A stretch of 64,000 nucleotides of DNA from Gyromitra esculenta. Taxonomy: Eukaryota > Ascomycota > Pezizomycetes > Pezizales > Discinaceae. Both the position numbers and the translations under genes were made by a program. The DNA lies in contig JBCAML010000005.1 of NCBI GenBank assembly GCA_038503075.1, forward strand, positions 1,364,001 through 1,428,000, in the 5' to 3' direction. The stretch's first letter is position 1. The number at the start of each line of letters is the position of its first letter. This document shows, piece after piece, positions 1-9,192 of this stretch. The notes under the pieces were generated by a model. The model searched no databases. It had not been told where the DNA came from and saw nothing but the letters and a program-made list of their open reading frames with translations.

Positions 1-913
1 TCGGCACAGACCTGAGCCCAATTCAGCCATCTTGGTGGGTAAACTGGTGCTACTTTCGATGTCGGTTTTGATAAATACTGAGTTCTGCCAGGGTCCCACC
101 AAATGTACAATTCCAAATCGATGATGCGGAAGGCGAATGGACGTTTCCCAAAGACTCGTTCGATTTGATCCATATCCGACATTTGACTGGTGCGATACAT
201 AACTGGGAAAAGCTCCTGGAAGAGGCATACAAGTAAGCCTCCCCTTAGAGAAAGTCGGGTTGATGATCGGAAACCCACACTATTCGGGACTTTTAGTATA
301 TTGATATGATACAGGGCCTGTAAACCTGGAGGCTATATTGATATTTCCGAATACGAAATGGCCACTTTTAGTGACGACAATACACTAACTAAGAGTATGG
401 CGTTATGGAAATACTACGACCTAGTTGATAGAGCAGCCCTCAAGACCGGTACGCCACCACCCTTTCTTAATTATATATATATATACTAATATCTGGTTAT
501 ATTTGGCCGTGGTACAGGTCGGGGGTTTAGAATTGCCAAAGAGTTGAAGCCATTAATTCAAAGGGCTGGATTCATCAACGTCCATTATCAAATTTATAAG
601 CTTCCCGTGGGACCCTGGGCTGCCAGCAAAAAACTGAAGCAACTGGGGGCATATGTCATGCTCTCGGCAGAAACCGGCTTCGAGGCTTTTGGAATCAAGT
701 TATTCACAAGCGTTTGGGGAATGAGTACCGAGGAGGCCAACAGTTTTATAGGCGAGACTATGCGAGAGGCAAAAAACAAAAAAGTCCACTCCTATGCTAA
801 ACAGTAAGTTCCCAGGTGATAGACTTTCGGTCTCCAAGTAAGACAAACGATACTAACGGAGAACGAAATTAAAAAGGCACCTTTATTATGCACAGAAACC
901 CCCTGAAGACTAG
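1..913 (+). CDS. LaeA-like SAM-dependent methyltransferase (5' end outside window)
   Basis: Five exons can be joined in one frame: about 3-34 (cut by the window edge), 92-232, 315-448, 518-803 and 877-913, stop TAG at 911. All introns are GT-AG, and the last has a TACTAAC branch site at 851. The start visible here (GTDLSPIQPSW, then VPPNVQF) is typical of the middle of fungal LaeA-like/methyltransferase-23 proteins, followed by a DLIHIRHLTGAI block and a KPGGYIDISEYE block that fit the end of a Rossmann-fold methyltransferase. The glycine-rich SAM loop lies upstream of the window and cannot be checked. Such proteins are usually orphan methyltransferases, some tied to secondary metabolism. Substrate is unknown. 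No neighbouring biosynthetic gene is visible. Confidence 0.8.
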
Positions 914-1765
914 TCTATATACATAGGACTATGTTTAGTTTTTTTGTCTTTTACTTATGCCATATTGAGAATAACAATTTTTGAGGATTAAAGCAAATTA
1001 CAAAATCTAGGTATATTATAGTCATGAAATATCACTCGGTTTATTCTCGTTACAGAAATTTATCCAATAGTTACTAAACGACACCAACGATTAACCTCGC
1101 TTATAAATATACTGTAGAGAAAGCTATAGGGTAGTGAAGAAAGTTGACGTGGTTCCATAAATATGCATATCTATTGCTGGCATGATCACGAGCGTCAATT
1201 TTAAACGATAGATTACACTTTGAACCTCGGTACCAGTATCTTCCATGGATGGATGAGTGTTTGCAACAACCCAAACCGAGCAAATCCGGGCCGGCTTGGC
1301 TGTAATTCTTATGCACACGTTCATCAGCTAGAACGGTCCGCTGAGCTTTTCACTCAAATATCAATAACTGTGCAGTTTGCTCCATCCAGTGGGGAGGAAA
1401 TAATTCTATGATGTAGTACCACAATAATTCACACTCTACTAAGTTCATTTGAATAATAAAATCTCTTTTTTGGTGAGGGGAGGAAGGGGTGTATTCGATA
1501 GGGTGACATGGCCAGGCTGCACTTCTTGCAGGAAACTAACTCCTGTACTAGCTAAAAAAAAAAGGTTTGTGATGGGGATAAAATTGGGTAACAACCAAAT
1601 CCACATTTTGGAAGCTACAACCTACGGAATTTAACACTGACAGCTATAAATTGCAGACTATTGTGTAGATAAAACAGCTACAAAATAAACGGCAGTTGTA
1701 AGTTGATTGCGGGCTGGGGAATTGTGTTGTCAATGGGGCGTGGTTGCTACCAAAGTTCACCCACG
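914..1765. other. Intergenic stretch, no gene recognised
   Basis: AT-rich sequence downstream of the methyltransferase. Only short overlapping frames of 60-70 codons occur, on both strands, with no recognisable protein. An A9 run lies near 1554. The first copy of the TSD CCACG of the following solo LTR is at 1761-1765. Confidence 0.6.
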
Positions 1766-2176
1766 TCTCAAGGAGCGAGATTCTCGTCAAGCTCTCGGGT
1801 ATCCCCCGAGATAAGCAGTGCTACTTGAACGAGAAACTAATGACAGGAGAGTGTGCGAGGATTCTACAGGCTCTACTAATGGTTCAAGTTATGATGACTT
1901 GAAGACGGCGACGGCGAAAGATTACGAGGTGTAATCTGAGGTAGTATTTGCAAGATACAGTGAGTGTACAATAGAAGACGTTGCTTAAAGAAAGAAGAAG
2001 GAAAAGTACAAGATGAGGGGAAATCCCTTCGCTTATATACCACGTTCCAACCCTTTCGATGACAAAGACATGACTCATTGTAACGAAGAACTCATAGAAA
2101 CACAAAGAACAACAACGAAACTCGACAACCATGTACCCATGTACCTAACCGATCAACATAACATCCATCCATGAAA
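1766..2176 (-). repeat. Solo LTR, family A, with CCACG target-site duplication
   Basis: On the minus strand it starts TTTCATGG and ends CTTGAGA, and both ends are flanked by CCACG (1761-1765 and 2177-2181). It is 411 bp and nearly matches the plus-strand solo LTR at 5537-5947, the same length. It holds a TATATAAG box, a CT-rich tract and AAGCAACGT as in the other LTRs of this group. A solo LTR with an intact TSD is the product of LTR-LTR recombination of a full element. Confidence 0.93.
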
Positions 2177-2181
2177 CCACG

Positions 2182-2904
2182 TCACAAACTTTATTTTTTA
2201 GCAAGTATATCCCACGGGGCACTGAGTTGTTCGCTAGACTTTGGCTTTATCTCGCTTAATGGCTACCGTTTGAGACAGATAGAGCTGTACCCAGTTAACT
2301 TCACTACAAGTATACGCGGTTTGGGCAACTCTGATCCCAACCAAAACCTAAGAAAATATTACACGAGCAGAGGATGGCAACGACTAATATAACTGAACTC
2401 CAATAGAAATGGCCCAAGCCTCGCAATAACCAATTCAAGTCAGGACAATCCACCAGAGATGTCTCTTGTTTTATACCAAATTCCTAATAAGTACTTGGGT
2501 GCGGTAACTAAGTTGAACGTCCAAAGATTGATGGGTCTTGAGCACCTACGCCAGGCTGTGCAGAAGCGTTGGCATGCATCAACCCTAGCCCACATATACC
2601 TTGTTTGCTGCTCATGAGTTAGCGATACCATCTTCTCGTTCTGTGCAAGCGAGTTTCTGAGGAAAAATCTATAAAGATTTTATTTTGCTAGGATGTGTAT
2701 CTTCCTATGTGTACGAGGAGTACCAGAAGGCGATGCACACATGCTCCCTCTCCTCTACACTTCGCTTGCTTGAAGCAACAACTCCTCCTTTTGCGTTGCA
2801 ACGGGGTGACACAGGGCCAAAAGTCTTTAGCACTTAAGCTTCACCCCCGCTTCGTGATACTTTTTCTCCTCTCATGATGCCCTTTTAGGGAAGCATCCAT
2901 CATG
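2182..2904. other. Intergenic stretch before the nested element
   Basis: No gene recognised. A 15-bp string at 2725-2739 also occurs at 31284-31298 beyond the far end of the nested retroelement. A related AGCACTTAA...CCC...TTCGC string follows in both places (near 2827 and near 31335), so a small dispersed repeat may lie on each side. Confidence 0.4.
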
Positions 2905-2909
2905 ATACA

Positions 2910-3319
2910 TTTCACGGATTAACTAGACTGACGGGTTAGGGTTCGGGTATTAACAGTTGTAACGGGTGATGTAGTTTCATAATGTTTTTGTTGTTCGGTT
3001 AGGTTTCGGCAATGAGTCATGGGATGATAAAACGGGGTATTTAAAGGAAGGATTTTGGTCGCTTTGTATTCTTTTTCTTCTTTCTTTAAGCAACGTTCTC
3101 GTTTCACTTCTTTTGTATCAAAGTTATAACCTCACTTCGATTCTACTTCAGAATCCTCGCTGTCACTGTGAACCACCGCCGATACTTCGCCTTGAAGTAT
3201 ATCCACCGTAGGACCTGTAGAAAACCCTGCACTCTTTGAACGTGTTGATATCTCGCTTAAGTAGCACTGCTCACCTCCGGGGATACCGAAGGGCTTAAAC
3301 AAGGGACTCAACCGTGAGA
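2910..3319 (+). repeat. 5' LTR of element C
   Basis: 410 bp, TTTCACGG...CCGTGAGA. TATTTAAA lies at 3039-3046, followed by a CT-rich tract and AAGCAACGT at 3088-3096, the likely start of the transcript. A U5 hairpin with loop GGATA is at 3276-3290. It matches the 3' LTR with only two substitutions, plus a 5-bp indel near the start and a missing terminus in the 3' copy. Confidence 0.94.
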
Positions 3320-3321
3320 TT

Positions 3322-3330
3322 ACGTTGCTT
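3322..3330 (+). other. Putative self-primer binding site of element C
   Basis: ACGTTGCTT begins two bases after the LTR and is the exact reverse complement of AAGCAACGT at 3088-3096 in the LTR. No TGG-starting complement of a tRNA 3' end lies next to the LTR. The same pair is found in elements B and D. In Tf1 of fission yeast the 5' end of the mRNA primes minus-strand synthesis this way; the role here is inferred. Confidence 0.7.
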
Positions 3331-4296
3331 CCTCATCTACACCTCCTACGCGACGCCCCTACATGGAAATTCTCGGTTGGATTCGCCAATCCATCCTCCA
3401 AATCTTTCCCTGCTTGACCCCGCGAAGACCCCAAACTCTCACCGAAGCCACTCCTGAGTGGCTTGACCAACATTACTTACGCACCAACTCCCTCCCGTGT
3501 GATCAGCCTAGATCATGAGTGCTTCCGCCCCCGCTGCCTCCTCCTCTGAAGGAGCCGCTATCACTACCCCCCGCTTTCCCACAAAAGACGCCTTTGCTCA
3601 GGCATATCGAGACGACCCTGTAGAGTTGTATAATCAACTCCGAGACCTCAATCAGGCTTTAGAAGATCAAGTTGATGTTCTTCAGGAGAACACGCAAGAG
3701 CTGGAAATAAAGCTCAACACGGCGAAAATCCAAGCGGATAATGCGACGCGACACGCCATGCAACAGGACCAACGAGTCACTGAAGCCGCCGACCTCATCG
3801 CCAGATTACGCCAGGAACGCAACAAAGCCAAAACCGCTAATCAAACTCCTCCAGCCCCTCCCAACCTCACCGCCACTCCACCACCTCCATTGACCACAAG
3901 TCATCGCTCAGAATGGATGCCGGACCCAGAAAAGTTTGACGGTTCCTGAGCCAAACTTCCCGACTTCGTCCTCCAACTCCGCTCCAAGCTCGCAGTCAAC
4001 CGAGATAGATTCGCTGATGAGAACACTATGATTCTCTACACTATCAATCGCCTAGAAGGAGCAGCCCTAGAGCAAGTTCGCCATACCGTCCTCCCCTCTG
4101 GTCTCACTACCTGGACCAACGCCGCCGCCCTCATCGCCGCCCTAGAAGCAGCTTTTGGAGATCCAGACCCTACCGGTACTGCCCGTCGAGAACTGCATCA
4201 GCTTTGCCAGGGCAAGCGAGATTTCTCCGCCTACTTGGCCGACTTCCAGCGTATCATGGGGCAACTCCACTTCGATGAGAACTCAAAGATGGATGC

Positions 4297-5032
4297 TGTA
4301 ACGGATCTACAAATACCGTTACCTGCAGTGAAGCATAATAGCACCGGGCAAGCAGAGAGGTAGTAAAGATCAGCATGAGTGGTGTAGCTACCACATGTTA
4401 GAGGATACCTGCTACCCTGCTGTTCCGATGGAGTGGAACCAAGCGAGAATAACATTAGCTGACGAGCCAATGATATATCCCCAGTGATACCAAAAACAGG
4501 AAGCTCCTGTGGTGGCGTTTCCAATCCATCTATGTACATACTAGCGGCCCAGAGCCACTGGTGCGGCAATAGGGAATCTATTAAGTGCGGGACACCTCAC
4601 ATGCAAAAGTAGACTGATCAGCGCCGATTCCTACATCCAGTATAGGCATGGCATGCAGCTGGCAGATCAAGAAGGTCTAACTGGACAGAACAACCGAGGA
4701 GTGTCGGAGAGCGCCAAAGTGATCATTAGCTGAATCCTGAGGTGCCCCGCTCGCAATATCTTGGCATGTTCTCAGGGTCTCGACGGGCCCCCAGCAGAGT
4801 AGAACAGAAAGAGGACAGCGAGTTAGCAGCACTATAAAGATAGTGCATGACCCCGCCACCTGCTGCTCTTCTTCCCAGTCTCATCAGACAGAATACTACC
4901 GAGTAGAGCCCTTAAGATTATTGAGTACCTTGCACGAAAATACTCTTAATATCTCAACCTGATTTAGTATTTGCAACGGCCGTATTCCTATACCTATTCT
5001 CACTACAGAGCAGTAGGACTACCCCCGTTACA
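4297..5032. repeat. Solo LTR of an unrelated family (TGTAACGG...CCGTTACA), TSD GATGC
   Basis: 736 bp inserted inside the gag codons of element C. The target GATGC is repeated at 4292-4296 and 5033-5037, and removing the insert restores alignment with gag of D. The ends are canonical TG...CA with an inverted TGTAACGG/CCGTTACA. A second CCGTTAC copy sits at about 4317-4323, so the first 27 bases can fold into a hairpin. There is no coding sequence. Family unknown; 5-bp TSD fits gypsy or copia. Orientation not determined. Confidence 0.85.
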
Positions 5033-5536
5033 GATGCCCTCGAACACGGAATGTCAGAAGAGCTAAAGGAAGCCATGGTTTTCGCTGCTGCCACCCCCAC
5101 GACACTCAACGATATGATTCTCGTCCTCACCAGAATGGACAACCGCATCCGGGCTCGCAAGATAGAAAAACGAGGGAATACCCGTGACAACATGGGACAA
5201 TTCAGCGTCCCACCTAACGTAATGACTCCCTTTGTCCCCGCTTCATCCTTTGTACCAGGGGGCCTGGCTCCCATGGACCTATCTTTTGGCCGTACCAGCA
5301 ACAGCGCTCGCCCCCCCCAGGATCAACGATACACGATGGTGAATGGAAGGAGGAAGCTCTCTGAAGAAGAAAAACAGTGGCGCCGCTCCACCGGCAAGTG
5401 CATGTTTTGTGCCGCCCCTGACCACTCTTACGCCAACTGTCCGTCCGCCCCTAAGAAGCCCACAATGAGAGGAGCCCTTACTGCACCACCCACCAACCGT
5501 ACGCCCCCCGCCTCCTCTCTGCCGCCGCCACCTCTT

Positions 5537-5947
5537 TTTCATGGACGGATGTTATGTTGATCGGTTAAGTACATGGGTACATGGTTGTCGGGTTTCGTTG
5601 TTGTTCCTTGTGTTTTTATGAGTTCTTCGTTACAATGAGTCATGTCTTTGTCATCGAAAGGGTTGGAACGTGGTATATAAGCGAAGGGATTTCCCCTCAT
5701 CTTGTACTTTTCCTTCTTCTTTCTTTAAGCAACGTCTTCTATCGCACACTCACTGTATCTTACAAATACATTCTCAGATTACACCTCGTAAACTTTCGCC
5801 GTCGCCGTCTTCAAGTCATCATAACTTGAACCACTTGTAGAGCCTGTAGAATCCCCGCACCTTCTCCTGTCGTTGGTTTCTCGTTCAAGTAGCACTGCTT
5901 ATCTCGGGGGATACCTGAGAGCTTGACGAGAATCTCGCTCCTTGAGA
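5537..5947 (+). repeat. Solo LTR, family A, TSD CTCTT
   Basis: 411 bp, TTTCATGG...CTTGAGA, flanked by CTCTT at 5532-5536 and 5948-5952, inserted in the 3' part of gag C. It has TATATAA near 5674, a CT-rich tract, AAGCAACGT at 5727-5735 and the U5 hairpin CTCGGG-GGATA-CCTGAG at 5903-5919. It is nearly identical to the minus-strand copy at 1766-2176. Confidence 0.93.
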
Positions 5948-5999
5948 CTCTTCCACCCCAATTTTTTGCTTTAGAATCTGCAAGCGCCTCAAATGAGGC

Positions 6000-6044
6000 T
6001 TTAAACTAGTCCAACCAAGGCTGACCAGTGACCCTGCCTTGGTT
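6000..6044 (+). promoter_or_regulatory. -1 ribosomal frameshift signal, element C
   Basis: Heptamer T TTA AAC at 6000-6006 lies in the gag reading phase directly before the stop TAG (6007-6009). After a 6-nt spacer follows stem AACCAAGG (6013-6020), a 16-nt loop, and CCTTGGTT (6037-6044), a perfect 8-bp helix. The -1 frame is open from here into the protease leader (FKLVQPRLTSDPALVP). Compare 9148-9192 and 16929-16972. Confidence 0.85.
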
Positions 6045-6154
6045 CCAATTTCTTTTCCTTTGTCTGCATTTTCAATTTCTGGGTTTTCAGTTTCCGGTAT
6101 AAGCGTGGAGGATCAGTTGGATGGGGAACATTTTGTAGTTTCGTGCAATATTTC

Positions 6155-6571
6155 TCTCACGGTTCGATCCTCGTCTAAGCCCTTCTGTATCCCAGAAGGT
6201 GAGCAGAGCTACTTAAACAAGAATCGTTGCGATAAGAGTAACGAGGTTTTTCTATAGGTCCTACGGGGTCTAACTCAAGGCGAGTTAAGTGTGAGAATGT
6301 TCTACAGCGACAGCGACCGCGAGGATTCTGAGGTAGAATCGAGATAGTATTAAAACAATACGACAGAAGTAAAGTAAGAACGTTGCTTAAGAAAAGAAGA
6401 GAAGAAAACCACAACAACCGTCTAAGATCTATCCCTTATATACCCCGCAATCCTTCCCGTGACTCATAACCGAAACATAGCCGAACAACAAAGACATTAT
6501 AAAGAAAACCATCATCCGTTGCAACCGTTACTTTCCGAACCCTAGCCCATCATTCCACTTCATCCGTGAAA
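6155..6571 (-). repeat. Solo LTR, C/D-type, inverted, TSD ATTTC
   Basis: 417 bp. On the minus strand it begins TTTCACGG and ends CGTGAGA. It is flanked by ATTTC at 6150-6154 and 6572-6576 and inserted in the protease leader of pol C. It carries AAGCAACGT and a U5 hairpin TTCTG-GGATA-CAGAA (plus-strand positions 6183-6197). Confidence 0.92.
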
Positions 6572-7433
6572 ATTTCCCATAACAATAAAATCATCAAAAC
6601 ACACGCTTTACTGGACACTGGAGCCTCTGGATTTGCATTCATTGACAAGAATTTTGCGAGTCACTATTCCCTGCCACTCTCTCCTCTCAAGACACCCCGA
6701 CAACTTGAAGTAATCAACGGTCGTACTGTTGCTTCAGGAGATATTACCCATATCGCCAATATCAATTTATCCATCAATCAACACCAAGAACAAGCCCCCT
6801 GTTTTGTAACCCAACTCGGGCATTACCCCCTCGTGTTGGGAATACCATGGATGAACCATCATGACGTCCACCTACACTTCGCCGATAAACGCATTGAGTT
6901 TAACTCTAAACTCTGCACCACCCGTTGTGCTCCCCACCTGCCCGTTATATCCACACCCTCAATCCCTACTCCTCCTAGACTAAACGTGTCATTTATTGGT
7001 GCTGCCAGCTTCAGAACCCTTACCAGAAAACGTACCTCGCAAGCCTTCGCTATGTCTCTCTACGAAATTAACAGAATTCTAGAAGACAGAACCACTAAAG
7101 AGGAATGGAAAGCAAGGATCCCCGCCGAATATCATGACTTTCTGGATATGTTCGATAAAAAGAAAGCCCAAGGACTACCTCCCCGCCGCTCTTATGACCA
7201 CAAGATACAACTGATGGAAGGAAAAGATGCCCCCTTCGGACCTCTATATGGAATGTCCTGAGAAGAATTAATCGTCCTAAAAAAGTATATTGAGGATAAC
7301 CTTGAAAAAGGTTTCATTCGCGCCAGCTCCTCGCCTGCCGGGTCTCCGGTACTTTTTGTTAAAAAGGGCGATGGCTCCCTACGTCTATGCGTGGATTATC
7401 GAGGTCTGAATGCGATCACAGTCAAAGATAGGT

Positions 7434-7843
7434 TTTCATGGATAACTGTTTTCGTTGGTCCGTTAGTTATAAGGTCACGAGGTTGTTGTGCTACGTTGTT
7501 GTTCCTTATGTTTCTTTGGGTTTCCGTTGCAATGAGTCAAGTCTTTGTCATCGAACGAGTTGGAATAAGGTATATAAGCGAAGGGATTTCCCCTCTTGTT
7601 GTACTTTTTCTTCTTCTTTCTTTAAGCAACGTCTTCTATCGTACACTCTTGTATTTTACAATACAAACCTCGGTTATACCTCATAACCTTCGCTGTCGCC
7701 GTTCTCAAGTCCTCTATACTTGAACACTTCGTAGAGCCCGTGGAATCTCGTAAACACTCTCGTCGCTTAGTTTTCTCATCAAGTAGCACTGCTTATCTCG
7801 GGGGATACCTGAGAGCTTGAAGGAAAAACCTCGCCCCTTGAGA
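7434..7843 (+). repeat. 5' LTR of element B
   Basis: 410 bp, TTTCATGG...CCTTGAGA. TATATAAG lies near 7570, a CT-rich tract follows, then AAGCAACGT at 7624-7632. Outer stem TCAAG/CTTGA at 7779-7783 and 7816-7820 encloses the hairpin CTCGGG-GGATA-CCTGAG at 7797-7813. Confidence 0.95.
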
Positions 7844-7845
7844 TT

Positions 7846-7854
7846 ACGTTGCTT
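7846..7854 (+). other. Putative self-primer binding site of element B
   Basis: ACGTTGCTT, two bases after the LTR, is the reverse complement of AAGCAACGT at 7624-7632. No tRNA-type primer site lies beside the LTR. Confidence 0.7.
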
Positions 7855-7912
7855 CCTCATCCACGCCCTCTACCCCGCTTTTATACGCCGCCACATAAAC
7901 CTCAACGCCGCC

Positions 7913-9157
7913 ATGAGCAACCCTGCCCCTGCCCCCTGGACCTTCCCGACCTTCGAGAATTTCCAAGCTGCCGCCAACGCCGACCTCGCCTCTGCTTACG
8001 AAGAAATCCGATCCCATTACCAACAACGGGTCGACAACCTCACGTATGCAGACCTACAGCTGGAAGAAGCTGTACAGGAACGAAACAACATGACGGCAAG
8101 ATTTAATACCTGCCAGTCCCAACTACAAGCAGCCGAAGCGGAGATCGCCCGTCTTCAGAACGCCGCCCCCCCACCACCTGCACCTTCGCCACCACCCCCT
8201 GCTCACACTCAAGGAGGCCGTTCGGATAAGATGCCTGACCCGGACAAATTCAACGGGTCCCGCGATAAACTCCCTGGGTTTGTTCTACAACTCAGGTCAA
8301 AACTCTCGGTTAACGCCGATCGCTTTTCCAACAGCAACAATATGATATTGTATGCTATCAGCCGTCTCGAAGGAGCTGCCCTCGAACAAATCCGCCATTC
8401 CGTCCTTCCCGACGGAACTACCACATGGAACTCAGCTGCTGATTTGATCACCGCATTGGAAACAGCCTTCGGCGATCCCGACCCTCTCGGCACTGCCCGC
8501 CGCGAACTGCATCAACTCCGACAAGGAAAGCGAGACTTCTCCGCCTACCTTGCTGATTTTCAACGAATCATGGGACGCCTCAATTATGACGAGTCGGCCA
8601 AGAATGATGCTCTCGAATATGGCATGTCGGACGAGCTGAAAGAAGCAGTAGTAACCGTCGCCGACTTCCCCACTACCTTTACTTCCCTCTGCGCCTTCCT
8701 TCTCCGCCTGGATAACCGAATCCGAGCAAGAAGAGAAGAGAAAAAAAATGCCACCCGCAACACCATGGGACAATTCACCGCCCCTGCTGCCGCCCCCGCC
8801 GCCTTTACTCCCGCTTCCTCCTCCTTCGCTCCCGGAGGACTCGCCCCCATGGACCTCTCTTCTGGCCGAACTTTCACCTCTCGTCCCGCCCCTGAACAAC
8901 GATATGTTCAAATAAACGGGAGAAGAAAACTATCTCCAGAAGAAAAATCCTGGAGACAAACCAACAATCGTTGCCTGTTCTGCGCCGGAGAAGGCCATAT
9001 TTTTTCAAAATGTCCTTCCGCCTCCAAGCGCCCCGCTATGAGGGGAGCTGTCACTAATGCCGCCGCTGCACCTCCAGCTCCTTCTGTTTTTCCGCCGCCT
9101 TTGCCCCCTCGTTTTCCTGCCTTCGATGCAGCAGACTCAGTCGAGTCTTTAAACTAA
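7913..9157 (+). CDS. gag: Gag polyprotein of element B
   Basis: 414 aa, open throughout. The start at 7913 (MSNPAPAPWTF) is chosen because the upstream in-frame region runs back into the LTR. Residues about 20-90 are helical and charged, then comes a proline-rich linker, then a retrotransposon-gag capsid core (GTARRELHQLRQGKRDFSAYL, cut here; about residues 195-260). A CCHC zinc knuckle CLFCAGEGHIFSKC (about 8972-9013) should bind RNA in the virus-like particle. It ends TCT TTA AAC TAA, the slippery site for pol expression. About 70 percent similar by eye to the gags of C and D but with a different N-terminus. Confidence 0.93.
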   Translation: MSNPAPAPWTFPTFENFQAAANADLASAYEEIRSHYQQRVDNLTYADLQLEEAVQERNNMTARFNTCQSQLQAAEAEIARLQNAAPPPPAPSPPPPAHTQGGRSDKMPDPDKFNGSRDKLPGFVLQLRSKLSVNADRFSNSNNMILYAISRLEGAALEQIRHSVLPDGTTTWNSAADLITALETAFGDPDPLGTARRELHQLRQGKRDFSAYLADFQRIMGRLNYDESAKNDALEYGMSDELKEAVVTVADFPTTFTSLCAFLLRLDNRIRARREEKKNATRNTMGQFTAPAAAPAAFTPASSSFAPGGLAPMDLSSGRTFTSRPAPEQRYVQINGRRKLSPEEKSWRQTNNRCLFCAGEGHIFSKCPSASKRPAMRGAVTNAAAAPPAPSVFPPPLPPRFPAFDAADSVESLN

Positions 9158-9192
9158 TTCAACCAGAGTCGCCCTGTGACCCTGCTCTGGTT
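9148..9192 (+). promoter_or_regulatory. -1 ribosomal frameshift signal, element B
   Basis: T TTA AAC at 9148-9154 in gag phase, stop TAA 9155-9157, 6-nt spacer, stem AACCAGAG (9161-9168), 16-nt loop, CTCTGGTT (9185-9192), a perfect 8-bp helix. The -1 frame is open across the gag stop (FKLIQPESPCDPALVP) and runs into pol. Confidence 0.88.

Larger units (their letters stand above)
3515..6009 (+). pseudogene. gag of element C, interrupted
   Basis: Capsid/nucleocapsid gene close in sequence to gag of element D (15604-16938). It opens with MSASAPAASS, contains a coiled-coil-like N-terminal part (LNQALEDQVDVLQE), a retrotransposon-gag core (YLADFQRIMGQL) and a CCHC zinc knuckle (CMFCAAPDHSYANC, about 5400-5441). 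It is broken by an in-frame TGA at 3947-3949 where the relatives have arginine, and by two solo LTRs at 4297-5032 and 5537-5947. The last codons GCT TTA AAC TAG (5998-6009) carry the frameshift heptamer. Confidence 0.9.

Noticed and set aside
5581..5829. 82-codon frame seen in several LTR copies
   Set aside because: It lies wholly within the LTR promoter region and repeats only because the LTR repeats; no sign of protein constraint.
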